A stretch of 64,000 nt of DNA. It comes from Cyanobium sp. Aljojuca 7A6 (lineage in GTDB: Bacteria; Cyanobacteriota; Cyanobacteriia; PCC-6307; Cyanobiaceae). The position numbers and the translations under genes were made by a program. Positions 33,391 through 40,386 of the stretch are shown here, in pieces (the stretch's first letter is position 1; each line of letters opens with the position of its first letter). The notes beneath the pieces are model-generated. The model was given only the letters and a program-made list of their open reading frames with translations. It did no database searches and was not told the DNA's origin. The stretch spans positions 1 to 64,000 of the forward strand of contig NZ_JAGQCY010000012.1 in the NCBI RefSeq assembly GCF_024346455.1. Direction: 5' to 3'.

Positions 33391-33806
33391 GCCTGCCTGT
33401 CGCCCTCGACACGAATGTTCTGGTGAGGCTGCTCACCAATGACGATGCGGAGCAGGCCCGGCGTGCGGCAGACCTGATTGATGCGAGTGTCGGCTGTTTT
33501 GTGCCGATCACGGTGGTGCTGGAGCTGGAGTGGGTGCTTCGAGGCGCCTATCGGCTGCCACGGGAGGCCGTGATCCAGGCGGTCGAAGGCTTGATGGCCA
33601 TCCGCCAGGTGCATGTGGAGCAGGAGGAGCTGGTGCGACGCGCTCTGGGCTGGCATCGGCAAGGCATGGACTTTGCCGATGCCATGCACCTGGAGCGCAG
33701 CGAGGGCTGTGGAGCCATGGTCAGTTTCGATCGTTCCTTTGCCAGCCTGGTGGTGGATCTGGAGATCTCGCCCAGGGTGACGGAGCCTCCAGAGGCGCTG
33801 ACGTAA
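33387..33806 (+). CDS. vapC: PIN-domain toxin (VapC family)
   Basis: A 139-residue PIN-domain ribonuclease. The four acidic positions are visible: Asp in ALDTNVLVRLLTNDD, Glu in VVLELEWVLRGAY, Asp in GMDFADAMHLE and Asp in VSFDRSFASL. VapC toxins cleave tRNA or rRNA and are held inactive by VapB. The gene overlaps vapB by 4 nt. Because all four sites are intact the toxin is probably active when free. Confidence 0.9.
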   Translation: MSLPVALDTNVLVRLLTNDDAEQARRAADLIDASVGCFVPITVVLELEWVLRGAYRLPREAVIQAVEGLMAIRQVHVEQEELVRRALGWHRQGMDFADAMHLERSEGCGAMVSFDRSFASLVVDLEISPRVTEPPEALT

Positions 33807-33811
33807 GGCTT

Positions 33812-33883
33812 CCTCACAGCGACGCGGGCATCTTGGTATTGGAGAAGCGCACCAGCTGTTGGTGCCGGGCGTGAATGGCGGCG
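33812..33883 (-). pseudogene. Possible 3' remnant of a vapC gene
   Basis: The minus strand reads AAIHARHQQLVRFSNTKMPA and then a stop. This resembles the C-terminal strand of FitB/VapC-type PIN domains (IAAxAxxHxLxLVTRNTxxF as a pattern). No upstream part of the gene is present in frame. It lies next to the first copy of the dispersed palindromic repeat. Weak, because the match is short. Confidence 0.3.
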
Positions 33884-33890
33884 GGCGCGG

Positions 33891-33916
33891 CGTTGTGTAC
33901 AGCCTGTACAGGTCTG
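33891..33916. repeat. Dispersed palindromic repeat, copy A
   Basis: Contains TGTACAG-C-CTGTACA, a perfect 7-bp inverted repeat around one base, inside CGTTGTGTAC...AGGTCTG. It is the most diverged of four copies in the window; homology to copies B-D stops after AGGTCTG. It lies between a vapC remnant and the RHH/VapC module. Confidence 0.7.
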
Positions 33917-33987
33917 TCGTCGGCCCCCGCGAACCCGGCGTGTTCCCCTCGGGATCCTCCGGACGGTCTGGCGTCCACGGCGCTTAC

Positions 33988-33999
33988 GATGACGTCATC
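33988..33999. promoter_or_regulatory. 12-bp palindrome over the RHH antitoxin start codon
   Basis: GATGACGTCATC is a perfect palindrome covering the start codon of the RHH antitoxin. Ribbon-helix-helix antitoxins typically bind short palindromes in their own promoter or leader, so this could be an autorepression site. A second TGATGACG lies just downstream. Confidence 0.35.
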
Positions 34000-34237
34000 T
34001 GATGACGGGCATGTCGTGCGCACCATCGTGGATTTGCCCGAGGGCGAGCGCGATCAGCTGGATGCCCTCTGCTCCCAGCGGGGCATTTCCCGGGCCCAGG
34101 CGCTCCGGGAGGCCCTGACCCTCTGGCTGGAGCGGGAGCGGCCACGCCACGGGGAGGTGTTCGGGCTCTGGAGCGAGCGTGACCTCGATGGGGTGGCCCT
34201 GCAGCGGCGGATGCGGCAGGAGTGGGACGAGCGCTGA
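33989..34237 (+). CDS. Ribbon-helix-helix antitoxin
   Basis: An 82-residue protein whose core VVRTIVDLPEGERDQLDALC and RGISRAQALREALTLWLERE is a CopG/RHH fold: a beta strand then two helices. The C-terminal tail (FGLWSERDLDGVALQRRMRQ) is the usual toxin-binding segment, similar to tails of VapB-type antitoxins. It overlaps the downstream PIN toxin by 1 nt (TGATG). ATG 33989 is chosen because the fold begins shortly after. Confidence 0.87.
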   Translation: MTSSDDGHVVRTIVDLPEGERDQLDALCSQRGISRAQALREALTLWLERERPRHGEVFGLWSERDLDGVALQRRMRQEWDER

Positions 34238-34599
34238 TGGGGTTGCTGCTCGACTCCAACATCCTCATTGATGTGTTGCTGGGCAAGGATGTTGCCTTGC
34301 GGTGGATCCAGGCCCAGCCCCGCTGTTCCATCAGCGTGATCACCTGGATCGAGGTGCTGGTGGGTTGCGGCCCTGGCGAAAGCGAGGCGGTGGAGGTGTG
34401 GTTGCGAGGGTTCCACTGCCTGCCGCTCGATGGCGCCGTGGCCCGGGAAGCGGTCGACTGCCGTCGCGCCCTGGGGCTGAAGGTGCCGGACGCCATCATC
34501 CTGGCCACCGCCCGTTGCCATCAGCTGCGGCTGGCCACGCGCAACACCCGGGATTTTCCGGAGGAGCTGGTGGGTGTGGTTGTCCCCTACACCCTCTGA
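34237..34599 (+). CDS. vapC: PIN-domain toxin (VapC/FitB-like)
   Basis: A 120-residue PIN ribonuclease. The acidic sites are in LLLDSNILIDVLLG, SVITWIEVLVG, KVPDAIILATA and the C-terminal TRNTRDFPEE. The DSNILIDVL opening and ATARCHQLRLATRNTRDF end resemble FitB-type toxins that pair with RHH antitoxins, which is the partner here. A different family member from the PIN toxin at 33.4 kb. Confidence 0.89.
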   Translation: MGLLLDSNILIDVLLGKDVALRWIQAQPRCSISVITWIEVLVGCGPGESEAVEVWLRGFHCLPLDGAVAREAVDCRRALGLKVPDAIILATARCHQLRLATRNTRDFPEELVGVVVPYTL

Positions 34600-34607
34600 G
34601 GCATCCC

Positions 34608-35948
34608 GTGGCCAGCAAGCGCAGCCTCAATGCCCGCAACCTGGAGGCCCTGGGGGCGGCGGCGTTGGCGGAGCTGCTGATCGAGGTGTCCAGTGGCCAG
34701 GCGGTGATCCAGCGGCGGCTGCGCCTGGCGCTGGCGGCGGCGGAGGGGGCCAGTGGCGCGGCGCAGGAGGTGCGCAAGCGGCTGGCGGCGATCGATCGGG
34801 CCCGCACGTTTGTGAGCTCGGCCCGGCGCCCGGCGCTGCTCAGGGATCTGGAGGCCCAGCGGCAGGCGATCACCGGCCCGATCGCCGCCGAAGACCCGCG
34901 GGGGGCCTGCGAGCTGCTGCTGCGCTTTCTGGAGATCTCCGCCGGGGTGCTGGCGCGCTGCTCCGACAGCACCGGCGCGGTGAGCGGCGTGTTTGAACGG
35001 GCCGCTGAACAGCTAGGACCGCTGGCGCTGGACGCCCAGCTGGCGCCCGAGACCCTGGCCGAGCACGCCGCCGAGCTGCTGCTGGACAACGACCACGGCC
35101 CGTTCGATGGGCTGGTGCCGGCCCTGGCGGAGGCGCTCGGCGACGCTGGCCTGCAGCGGCTGGAGCGCTGCTGCCGTGAGGGCGGCGCCCGCGGCGGCAG
35201 CCGGCTGCTGATCCAGATCGCCGTGGCACGGGGGGATGTGGAGGGCTACCTGGGCCAGTTCAGCGCCGCGGATCTGCGCCGGCGCCCGATCGCCGCCGCG
35301 GTGGCCCAGGTGCTGCTGGCCAACGGTCGGGCGGTGCAGGCCCTGGAGATCCTGGATGGCGCCAGCGCAGACAACCCAGGCCGGCTCGATGGCGCCTGGC
35401 TGGACAGCCGCCTGGCCGTTCTCGAGGCCCTGGAGCGCCCCGCCGAAGCCCAGGAGCTGCGCTGGCAGTGGTTCAGCCGCTCCCTCTCGATCCCGCATCT
35501 GCGCGACTACCTGCGGCGCCTGGAGGCCTTCGAGGATGGCGAGGCGGAGGAGCGCGCCTTTGGGGTGGCCGAGCAGCATCCCAGCCGCCTGCTGGCGCTG
35601 GAGTTCCTGGTGGGCTGGGGGGCGCTGGCCCGGGCCGCCCGGCTGGTGCTGGCCCACACCACGGAGTGGGACGGGGAGGCTGTTGCGATCCACAGCGCCG
35701 CCGCCGAGCGACTCAGTGCCGACCACCCCTTGGCGGCCACGCTGCTGCTGCGGGCGATGGTGTGGGGGGCGCTGGAGCTGGGCCGCAGCCAGCGCTACCG
35801 CTACGCCGCCGAGCACCTGCGCAGCTGCGATCTGCTGGCCGACCGCCTCGACGACTGGCAGGGCCACCCCGACCATGCCGCCTTCGTGGCGCGGCTGCGG
35901 GAGCGCTTCGGGGGGCGCTGGGGCTTCTGGAGGTTGGTGGAGGCGTGA
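34608..35948 (+). CDS. DUF6880 family protein
   Basis: A 446-residue helical-repeat protein starting at GTG 34608 (ASKRSLNARNLEALGAAALA). The opening with LNARNLEALGAxxLAELL, then QEVRKRLAAIDRARTFV, is what I know as the DUF6880 family, whose function is unknown. The protein is TPR-like in its middle and end. It starts 8 nt after the vapC stop, so it is probably cotranscribed with the RHH/VapC pair. Its role there is not established. Confidence 0.75.
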   Translation: MASKRSLNARNLEALGAAALAELLIEVSSGQAVIQRRLRLALAAAEGASGAAQEVRKRLAAIDRARTFVSSARRPALLRDLEAQRQAITGPIAAEDPRGACELLLRFLEISAGVLARCSDSTGAVSGVFERAAEQLGPLALDAQLAPETLAEHAAELLLDNDHGPFDGLVPALAEALGDAGLQRLERCCREGGARGGSRLLIQIAVARGDVEGYLGQFSAADLRRRPIAAAVAQVLLANGRAVQALEILDGASADNPGRLDGAWLDSRLAVLEALERPAEAQELRWQWFSRSLSIPHLRDYLRRLEAFEDGEAEERAFGVAEQHPSRLLALEFLVGWGALARAARLVLAHTTEWDGEAVAIHSAAAERLSADHPLAATLLLRAMVWGALELGRSQRYRYAAEHLRSCDLLADRLDDWQGHPDHAAFVARLRERFGGRWGFWRLVEA

Positions 35949-35961
35949 GGAGTCGGATGGG

Positions 35962-36366
35962 CTAGGGGACGTGGAGCAGCTCAGCGGCGAGGCCCTGTTG
36001 CTGCAGAAGGGTCACGGCCTGCCGATCAAAGGACAGGAACGTGTCGCCACCGAGCCACTGACCCTGGTGGGCGATGACCGCATCGGCGAAATCACCGCCG
36101 GCCTCCAGTTGCCACAGACCCACCTCCACGGCAGCGCGATCGAGGCTGACGTTGCCGGCGGCCATCAGGGCCCGGATCGCGGCGGCGATCTCAGCCACCT
36201 GGAAGGCGTAAACGCGGCGCAGCACCCAGACGAACTCGCAGAGGGCCGGCAGGGCCACGGCGATCTGCTCGGCGCTGCGCAGTGCCGCGATCGCCGCTTT
36301 CGACTGGGAGGGGTCGTCGCCCACCACGGCGCGTACCAGCACGTTGGTGTCGGCGGTGATCCTCAT
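35962..36366 (-). CDS. vapC: PIN-domain toxin (VapC family), opposite strand
   Basis: A 134-residue PIN protein starting MRITADTNVLVRAVVGDDPS. Acidic sites are visible in ADTNVLVR, ALCEFVWVLRR, GGDFADAVIA and TFLSFDRQA. It resembles the toxin at 33.4 kb in length and in the order of its motifs, so the two are probably related. It overlaps its AbrB-type antitoxin by 4 nt and converges with the DUF6880 gene. Confidence 0.9.
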   Translation of the reverse strand: MRITADTNVLVRAVVGDDPSQSKAAIAALRSAEQIAVALPALCEFVWVLRRVYAFQVAEIAAAIRALMAAGNVSLDRAAVEVGLWQLEAGGDFADAVIAHQGQWLGGDTFLSFDRQAVTLLQQQGLAAELLHVP

Positions 36367-36614
36367 GGCTCCCCGGCCCAGCCGGCCGCGGCGGCCGCCT
36401 GGATCTCCTCGAGGCTGGCCACCTTCGGGCTGCGGCCCGCGAGGTGGCCGATGAAGGCCTCGATGCTGCCGGGGGGCTGGGCGGCGCGCACCTCGATCCG
36501 TCCGCCCGGAAGCGTCGTCACCTCGATCTGCTGGCCCGGCTGCACCCCGAGATGGCGCAGCAGCTCGCGGCGGAGAGTGACCTGGCCCTTGGCGGTGACG
36601 GTGAGATGGGCCAT
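36363..36614 (-). CDS. vapB: AbrB/SpoVT-type antitoxin, opposite strand
   Basis: An 83-residue protein with the AbrB DNA-binding hairpin: LTVTAKGQVTLRRELLRHLG and VQPGQQIEVTTLPGGRIEVR. The C-terminal half (EAFIGHLAGRSPKVASLEEI) is a toxin-binding tail. ATG 36614 is chosen because the domain begins at MAHLTVTAKG. It is divergent from the AbrB/MazF module; a 20-bp inverted repeat lies 27-46 nt upstream. Confidence 0.88.
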   Translation of the reverse strand: MAHLTVTAKGQVTLRRELLRHLGVQPGQQIEVTTLPGGRIEVRAAQPPGSIEAFIGHLAGRSPKVASLEEIQAAAAAGWAGEP

Positions 36615-36640
36615 GGGTACACACCACCAGCCATTCAATT

Positions 36641-36660
36641 GTAAGGCATTCTGCCCTTAC
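36641..36660. promoter_or_regulatory. GTAAGG/CCTTAC inverted repeat upstream of minus-strand vapB
   Basis: GTAAGG and CCTTAC, perfect 6-bp arms, spaced by 8 nt, lie 27 nt upstream of the minus-strand vapB start. The same arms, with a shorter spacer, lie upstream of the AbrB/MazF module at 36886. A candidate autoregulatory operator shared between modules. Confidence 0.5.
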
Positions 36661-36689
36661 TGCCGATGGCCGATGGCACCAAGCGCTCT

Positions 36690-36747
36690 AGGCAGGTCGC
36701 CTGTCGGCTGCAGGTGGGTGCCGGGGCTGCGGTTGGTGGGGCTGCGT
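36690..36747 (+). pseudogene. Decayed 3' remnant of a vapC gene
   Basis: The plus strand contains GTGCCGGGGCTGCGG, which translates as VPGLR and continues LVGLRSVGW. The same end VPGLRLLVVS followed by a stop is found in the better-preserved remnant at 37.8 kb, and both share the preceding GCAGG(C/T)CGCCTGT. PIN-domain toxins often finish with a VPGL(R/K)xL strand. Only the last part of the gene remains. It lies about 30 nt before repeat copy B. Confidence 0.4.
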
Positions 36748-36774
36748 TCGGTGGGGTGGGGTCGGCGGATGGAT

Positions 36775-36825
36775 GCGGCGATCTGTACAGGCTGTACAGG
36801 TCTGGGCCCGGCCGGGCGGACAGGA
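36775..36825. repeat. Dispersed palindromic repeat, copy B
   Basis: Contains TGTACAG-G-CTGTACA (36784-36798) followed by GGTCTGGG and CCGGGCGGACAGGA. It shares the core and the CCGGGCGGACAGG block with copies C and D. It lies between two toxin-antitoxin modules. Confidence 0.8.
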
Positions 36826-36885
36826 CCCTATGGCCTTGAAGCCCCGGAGATGGATCAGCGTCAGCCCGCAGCTTTGCCGCATGCT

Positions 36886-36902
36886 CGTAAGGACGCCTTA
36901 CG
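36886..36902. promoter_or_regulatory. CGTAAGG-ACG-CCTTACG inverted repeat upstream of abrB/mazF
   Basis: A perfect inverted repeat with 7-bp arms and a 3-nt spacer, followed 2 nt later by AAGGAGG. It matches the arms of the repeat in front of the minus-strand vapB. Candidate operator for autorepression of the AbrB/MazF-type module; the overlap with a strong Shine-Dalgarno-like sequence would allow blocking of translation as well as transcription. Confidence 0.55.
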
Positions 36903-36961
36903 ACAAGGAGGCTTCCGGCCTAGGGTGAAGTCCAGTGATTGGTTTGCCAGCGATGCCATCG

Positions 36962-37186
36962 ATGGAAGTCGCCACACTCACCGCCAAGGGGCAGGTCACG
37001 GTGCCGAAGGCGGTGCGTGAGGCCCTGGGATTGCGGCAAGGCGATCAGCTCAGTTGGGAGTTGGAGGACGGCTCGGTGCGTGTGCGGGCCGTGGCGCCGT
37101 TGGATCTTGTCTATCTGCAGGGGCTGGAGAGCAGCCTGGGCGAGTGGAGCAGCTCGGAGGATGAGGAGGCGTTCCGCGATCTATGA
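36962..37186 (+). CDS. AbrB/SpoVT-type antitoxin paired with a MazF-like toxin
   Basis: A 74-residue protein starting MEVATLTAKGQVTVPKAVRE, a typical AbrB hairpin start, with ALGLRQGDQLSWELEDGSVR completing the DNA-binding fold and an acidic tail (EWSSSEDEEAFRDL) for toxin binding. In-frame alternatives are GTG 36935 and ATG 36953; 36962 is chosen because family members begin at MEVATL. It overlaps the MazF-like gene by 4 nt. Confidence 0.85.
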   Translation: MEVATLTAKGQVTVPKAVREALGLRQGDQLSWELEDGSVRVRAVAPLDLVYLQGLESSLGEWSSSEDEEAFRDL

Positions 37187-37527
37187 GCACCTTCGACAGG
37201 TACGCGGTGGTACGGGTGCCGTTCCCTTTCACGGATCGGCAGGTCCAGAAGCTGCGGCCCGCGGTGGTGCTCTCCCAGAGCGACTTCCAGCGTGGTTGCG
37301 GCCATCTGCTGCTGGCGATGATCACCTCAGCGCGGCAATCCTCGTGGCCCCTCGATTGGCCCCTGGCAGATCTGCAGGCTGCAGGTCTGCCCCAGCCCTG
37401 CCTGGTGCGCTTCAAGTTGTTCACCCTTGATGAGCGGCTGGTGTCGGGGGGCTTGGGTTCTTTGGCCCCCGCCGATCGCGCCGGTGTGGAGGCCCAACTG
37501 GGCAAGCTGTTGCCCACCGCGACCTGA
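37183..37527 (+). CDS. mazF: MazF/PemK-family toxin
   Basis: A 114-residue protein with the PemK/MazF fold: RYAVVRVPFPFTDRQVQKLR at the start, the conserved RPAVVLSQ, then LLLAMITSARQSSWP and a final CLVRFKLFTLDERL. MazF-like toxins are sequence-specific endoribonucleases. Pairing with an AbrB-type rather than MazE-type antitoxin fits the mix-and-match seen in prokaryotes. It overlaps the antitoxin by 4 nt. Confidence 0.88.
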   Translation: MSTFDRYAVVRVPFPFTDRQVQKLRPAVVLSQSDFQRGCGHLLLAMITSARQSSWPLDWPLADLQAAGLPQPCLVRFKLFTLDERLVSGGLGSLAPADRAGVEAQLGKLLPTAT

Positions 37528-37566
37528 GCGCTGCCAAGGCCTCATGGTGGTGGTGGTCCTGCGGAA

Positions 37567-37633
37567 GGATCCGGCGTTCTGTACAGGCTGTACAGATCCG
37601 GGATCTGGCCGGGCGGACAGGAGCGGATCGCGC
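37567..37633. repeat. Dispersed palindromic repeat, copy C
   Basis: A 67-bp element starting GGATCCGGCGTT, with TGTACAG-G-CTGTACA at 37580-37594 and ending CGGATCGCGC. It differs from copy D at only 6 of 67 positions by direct comparison. The core also reads as two tandem CTGTACAGG-like 9-mers. It lies 40 nt after the mazF-like gene. Confidence 0.88.
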
Positions 37634-37643
37634 CCGCAGGCTT

Positions 37644-37834
37644 CAGCACCGTGCCCTGATTGATGTGCTGGAGGGCCGCGAGCCGTGGGTCCATGGCGTC
37701 AAGCAGGCGCTGGCCGAGCTGGTGGCCACCGACCTTCGCGGGCAACACAGCTTGCGCGCGCCGGATGCGCTGCAGGCCGCCTGTTGCTTGCCGCTCGGCA
37801 GGTGCCGGGGCTGCGGTTGCTGGTGGTGTCCTGA
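37644..37834 (+). pseudogene. Decayed PIN-domain (vapC) remnant
   Basis: One frame gives LIDVLEGREPWVHGVKQALA joined directly to ATDLRGQHSLRAPDALQAAC, that is, the start of a PIN domain fused to its C-terminal DAL-x-AA region with the middle missing. A frame change then gives VPGLRLLVVS followed by a stop at 37832. The order of motifs is that of a VapC toxin with an internal deletion and a frameshift. It follows repeat copy C by 10 nt. Confidence 0.5.
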
Positions 37835-37868
37835 GTCGATCCGCTGTGCACCCCTTCACAATGGCGTG

Positions 37869-38053
37869 ATGAACCGTTCCGCTGACTGGCTGCACCAGGC
37901 GTCCGCCGATCTGGACCAGGCCCTGGTCAGTGCCGGGGCGGGTCATCACGAATGGGCCTGCTGCACCTCAGCCTCGGACAGCAGGTGTGGGGTCATGGGC
38001 TGGCCCGATCAGGTGATGCGCCAGGTCAAAACCTGGGCGGTGCAGCAGGGTGA
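37869..38053 (+). pseudogene. HEPN-domain remnant with internal deletion and frameshift
   Basis: ATG 37869 opens NRSADWLHQASADLDQALVS, a typical HEPN-domain N-terminus, and continues to HHEWAC. After a frame change it reads LLHLSLGQQVWGHGLARS, which is the usual later segment of the domain. The intervening QQAxEKAxKA segment (pattern) is missing, so about 40-45 bp were lost. HEPN proteins usually pair with a small nucleotidyltransferase as a toxin-antitoxin system; no such partner is visible here. Confidence 0.55.
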
Positions 38054-38062
38054 GCAGGCTCC

Positions 38063-38185
38063 CTCGCGCTCACCCCCGAGGAGCACGCCGCCCTGATGGC
38101 GGCTGGATCACGCTTCGCGATGGCGCTGGGACGCGAGGCCCGCTGGGTGTGGTTCCGCCGGCCGGGCGAGGCCAACGGCGACTGA
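38063..38185 (+). pseudogene. C-terminal fragment of an unrecognised protein
   Basis: A 40-codon open stretch without its own start, reading LALTPEEHAALMAAGSRFAM, then LGREARWVWFRRPGEANG and a stop. It has protein-like composition, but the family is not recognised. It directly follows the HEPN remnant and may be the broken end of another toxin-antitoxin-type gene. Confidence 0.3.
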
Positions 38186-38207
38186 GGCCCAGCGGGGGTG
38201 ATGACCA

Positions 38208-38519
38208 CTACTGGGCCTGGACCTCAATTTCCTGTTTCGAAACGACGCCATCACCGTTCTCATCGGTCATGCTGAAGGCCCGGCTATACATGCCGAAGCG
38301 TCGGATCCTGGGCGCCCGGCCGAGGCCCTGGTCTGCGTTGAGATTGACGAAGGCCTTGAATTCAGCGAAATCGAGTTGCTTGTCCTGATTGGCGTCGGCC
38401 TTGAGGAAATTGGCCTGGGCCTGGGCGCGCTCGGATGTGGCGGTTGCCGGCAGTGCCAGCGCCATCCACAGGGCCGTTGCCGAGGCAAGACGGGTGGCGA
38501 AAGAGCGTTTGGTGTTCAT
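38208..38519 (-). CDS. Secreted EF-hand protein
   Basis: A 103-residue protein with a signal peptide (ATRLASATALWMALALPATA, cleavage probably near residue 28), then two EF-hand loops: DANQDKQLDFAEF and DENGDGVVSKQEI, each with acidic residues at the calcium positions. The mature protein is about 75 residues and probably binds calcium in the periplasm. It is on the same strand as the hydroxylase-family gene, 103 nt further downstream. Length is short compared with most cyanobacterial EF-hand proteins. Confidence 0.85.
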   Translation of the reverse strand: MNTKRSFATRLASATALWMALALPATATSERAQAQANFLKADANQDKQLDFAEFKAFVNLNADQGLGRAPRIRRFGMYSRAFSMTDENGDGVVSKQEIEVQAQ

Positions 38520-38622
38520 GGTGGTAACTCCGATGGGATTGACTGAGGTTGACTGTTGGGTGGCGGCAGCCGCTGATGACGACAGACCGATTAACGATGG
38601 CTTTGGATGCGAACGCAAACGA

Positions 38623-39486
38623 TTAGGCGGACTGGTGTCCAGCACCCGGGGGCCCGAACAGGATGGAAAGCCGTTGTTTCCAGCCGGACTTCGCTGCCCT
38701 GAATTCAGCGAACATGGCCAGCCACTCGCCAAACACGATCTTGAAAGGATTGAGCGTTCTGGCTTGGCCGGCCAGTCCGTAGCGGAGCGTTTCCTTGGCC
38801 GGATGCTCCGTGAAGGTGCCGAAGAGCCGGTCGAAGACAATCAGTGTGCCACCAAAATTCTTGTCGAGGCATGTTTCGTTGCAGGCATGGTGGAGCCGGT
38901 GATGGGACGGGCTGTTCAAGATCCATTCCAGGAACCCAAGGCGTGGCAGCCACTCGGAATGGATGAAGAACTGGTAGCCGAGGTTGAGGCTGAGAGCGAT
39001 CAGAATGGCGATCGGGTGGAACCCAATCAGAGCCAGCGGGACGTAAAAGAGATAGTGACCGGATAATCCCGCCGTCCATCCGAGCCGAATGCCAGCGGTC
39101 AGATTGATCCGGGTGGGGGAGTGGTGCACCGCGTGGGACGCCCACAACCAGCGCACCTGGTGGGAGGCACGGTGATGCCAATAGTAGACAAACTCCACGA
39201 TCACAAAGAACGCGATCCAGGCCAGTGGCGATGCCAGATCAATGTCGAAAAGTCGATGGTTGTAGGCCAGGAAAAGGGGCACCGAGACGATCGCGGCCTC
39301 CATCGTCCGGATGATCTGGTGGCCGAAGGCGATCACGAAGGACGCCGCGGTTTCATCGATGTCATGGGTGTCGACACGGGCGAGGCGGCTGGCGGTGTAT
39401 TCCAGTGCCATGAGCCCGACGACGATGGCGAGTAACAGGGGCCCCAATGCAGTGCGGGCGGCCGCAATCGGACTGGGATCAACCAT
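38623..39486 (-). CDS. Fatty acid hydroxylase / sterol desaturase family membrane protein
   Basis: A 287-residue membrane protein with the family's histidine clusters: HHRASH, HAVHHS, and HHRLHH, which bind a di-iron centre. About five hydrophobic segments surround them. Members hydroxylate or desaturate lipids, sterols or carotenoids (for example CrtZ-like enzymes); the substrate cannot be told here. ATG 39486 (MVDPSPIAAA) is the start; upstream in-frame sequence lies antisense to the response-regulator region and is not protein-like. It is divergent from the response regulator. Confidence 0.87.
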   Translation of the reverse strand: MVDPSPIAAARTALGPLLLAIVVGLMALEYTASRLARVDTHDIDETAASFVIAFGHQIIRTMEAAIVSVPLFLAYNHRLFDIDLASPLAWIAFFVIVEFVYYWHHRASHQVRWLWASHAVHHSPTRINLTAGIRLGWTAGLSGHYLFYVPLALIGFHPIAILIALSLNLGYQFFIHSEWLPRLGFLEWILNSPSHHRLHHACNETCLDKNFGGTLIVFDRLFGTFTEHPAKETLRYGLAGQARTLNPFKIVFGEWLAMFAEFRAAKSGWKQRLSILFGPPGAGHQSA

Positions 39487-39663
39487 GGGATTCAGCACGT
39501 GGTGCGAGGTGGCCAACCAAGAAGGTAAGGGGCCAACTTGACGGGGGTTTTTCCGTGTGGAGGCGTTTTGCGGAGATTTGTGGCCAGACCTTGTCAGTTT
39601 GTGCATGAGCCACACCAACGCCTGCCGAACGGCTACAGAGGGTGCACCTCGCCGAGCCTGGGA

Positions 39664-40386
39664 ATGGGCGCAGAGCCAGCCAAGATCCTTGTGGTCGATG
39701 ATGATGACGATATCCGAGGGCTCCTCATCGGCGCCCTGAGCGAGGAGGGGTTTGCTGCCAGGGGCGTTCCCGATGCGGGACGCATGGACGCCGCCATCGC
39801 GCTCGAGCGACCCGACCTCGTCATCCTCGATCTGATGCTCCCCGGTGAGGACGGCCTGTCGATCTGCCGGCGGCTGCGCGCGGCCTCGTCGATTCCCGTG
39901 ATCATGCTCACGGCCCGAAGTGCCGAAGTCGATCGCATCGTGGGACTCGAACTCGGTGCCGATGACTATGTGACGAAGCCGTTCTCCAAACGGGAACTGG
40001 TGGCCCGGATTCGATCCGTGTTGCGCCGTGGCGGACCGCCGGCAGGACGCAACCCGCCCCAGGAGGTGCTCCGGTTCCATCAATACACGGTGGATGTGAA
40101 TGCGCGACGTCTTTCCGATGCATCAGGACGGGACATTGCCCTGACCAGCGCTGAATTTGATTTGCTTGTCTGCTTCGTGCAGGCACCCCAGCGCGTGCTT
40201 TCGAGGGATCTGCTGCTGGAGAAGGTCCATCAGCGCCGAGGGGATCCCTTTGACCGCTCCATCGATACCTTGGTGTCGCGGCTGCGGAAGAAGATCGAAG
40301 CGGCCAGCGACAACGAACGGCTCATCGCCACGATCCGAAGTCATGGCTATCTGTTCACGCCAACGGTGCAGGTTGTGACGGGATGA
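39664..40386 (+). CDS. OmpR-family response regulator
   Basis: A 240-residue regulator. The receiver domain has VVDDDDDIRGLL and phospho-acceptor Asp56 in VILDLMLPGEDG, with TAR and YVTKPFSKREL later. The C-terminal winged helix is of the OmpR type (ALTSAEFDLLVCFVQAP, then FDRSIDTLVSRLRKKIEA, and IRSHGYLFTP). It is probably phosphorylated by the kinase that follows, whose start overlaps by 4 nt. ATG 39664 fits the receiver-domain start. Confidence 0.94.
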   Translation: MGAEPAKILVVDDDDDIRGLLIGALSEEGFAARGVPDAGRMDAAIALERPDLVILDLMLPGEDGLSICRRLRAASSIPVIMLTARSAEVDRIVGLELGADDYVTKPFSKRELVARIRSVLRRGGPPAGRNPPQEVLRFHQYTVDVNARRLSDASGRDIALTSAEFDLLVCFVQAPQRVLSRDLLLEKVHQRRGDPFDRSIDTLVSRLRKKIEAASDNERLIATIRSHGYLFTPTVQVVTG

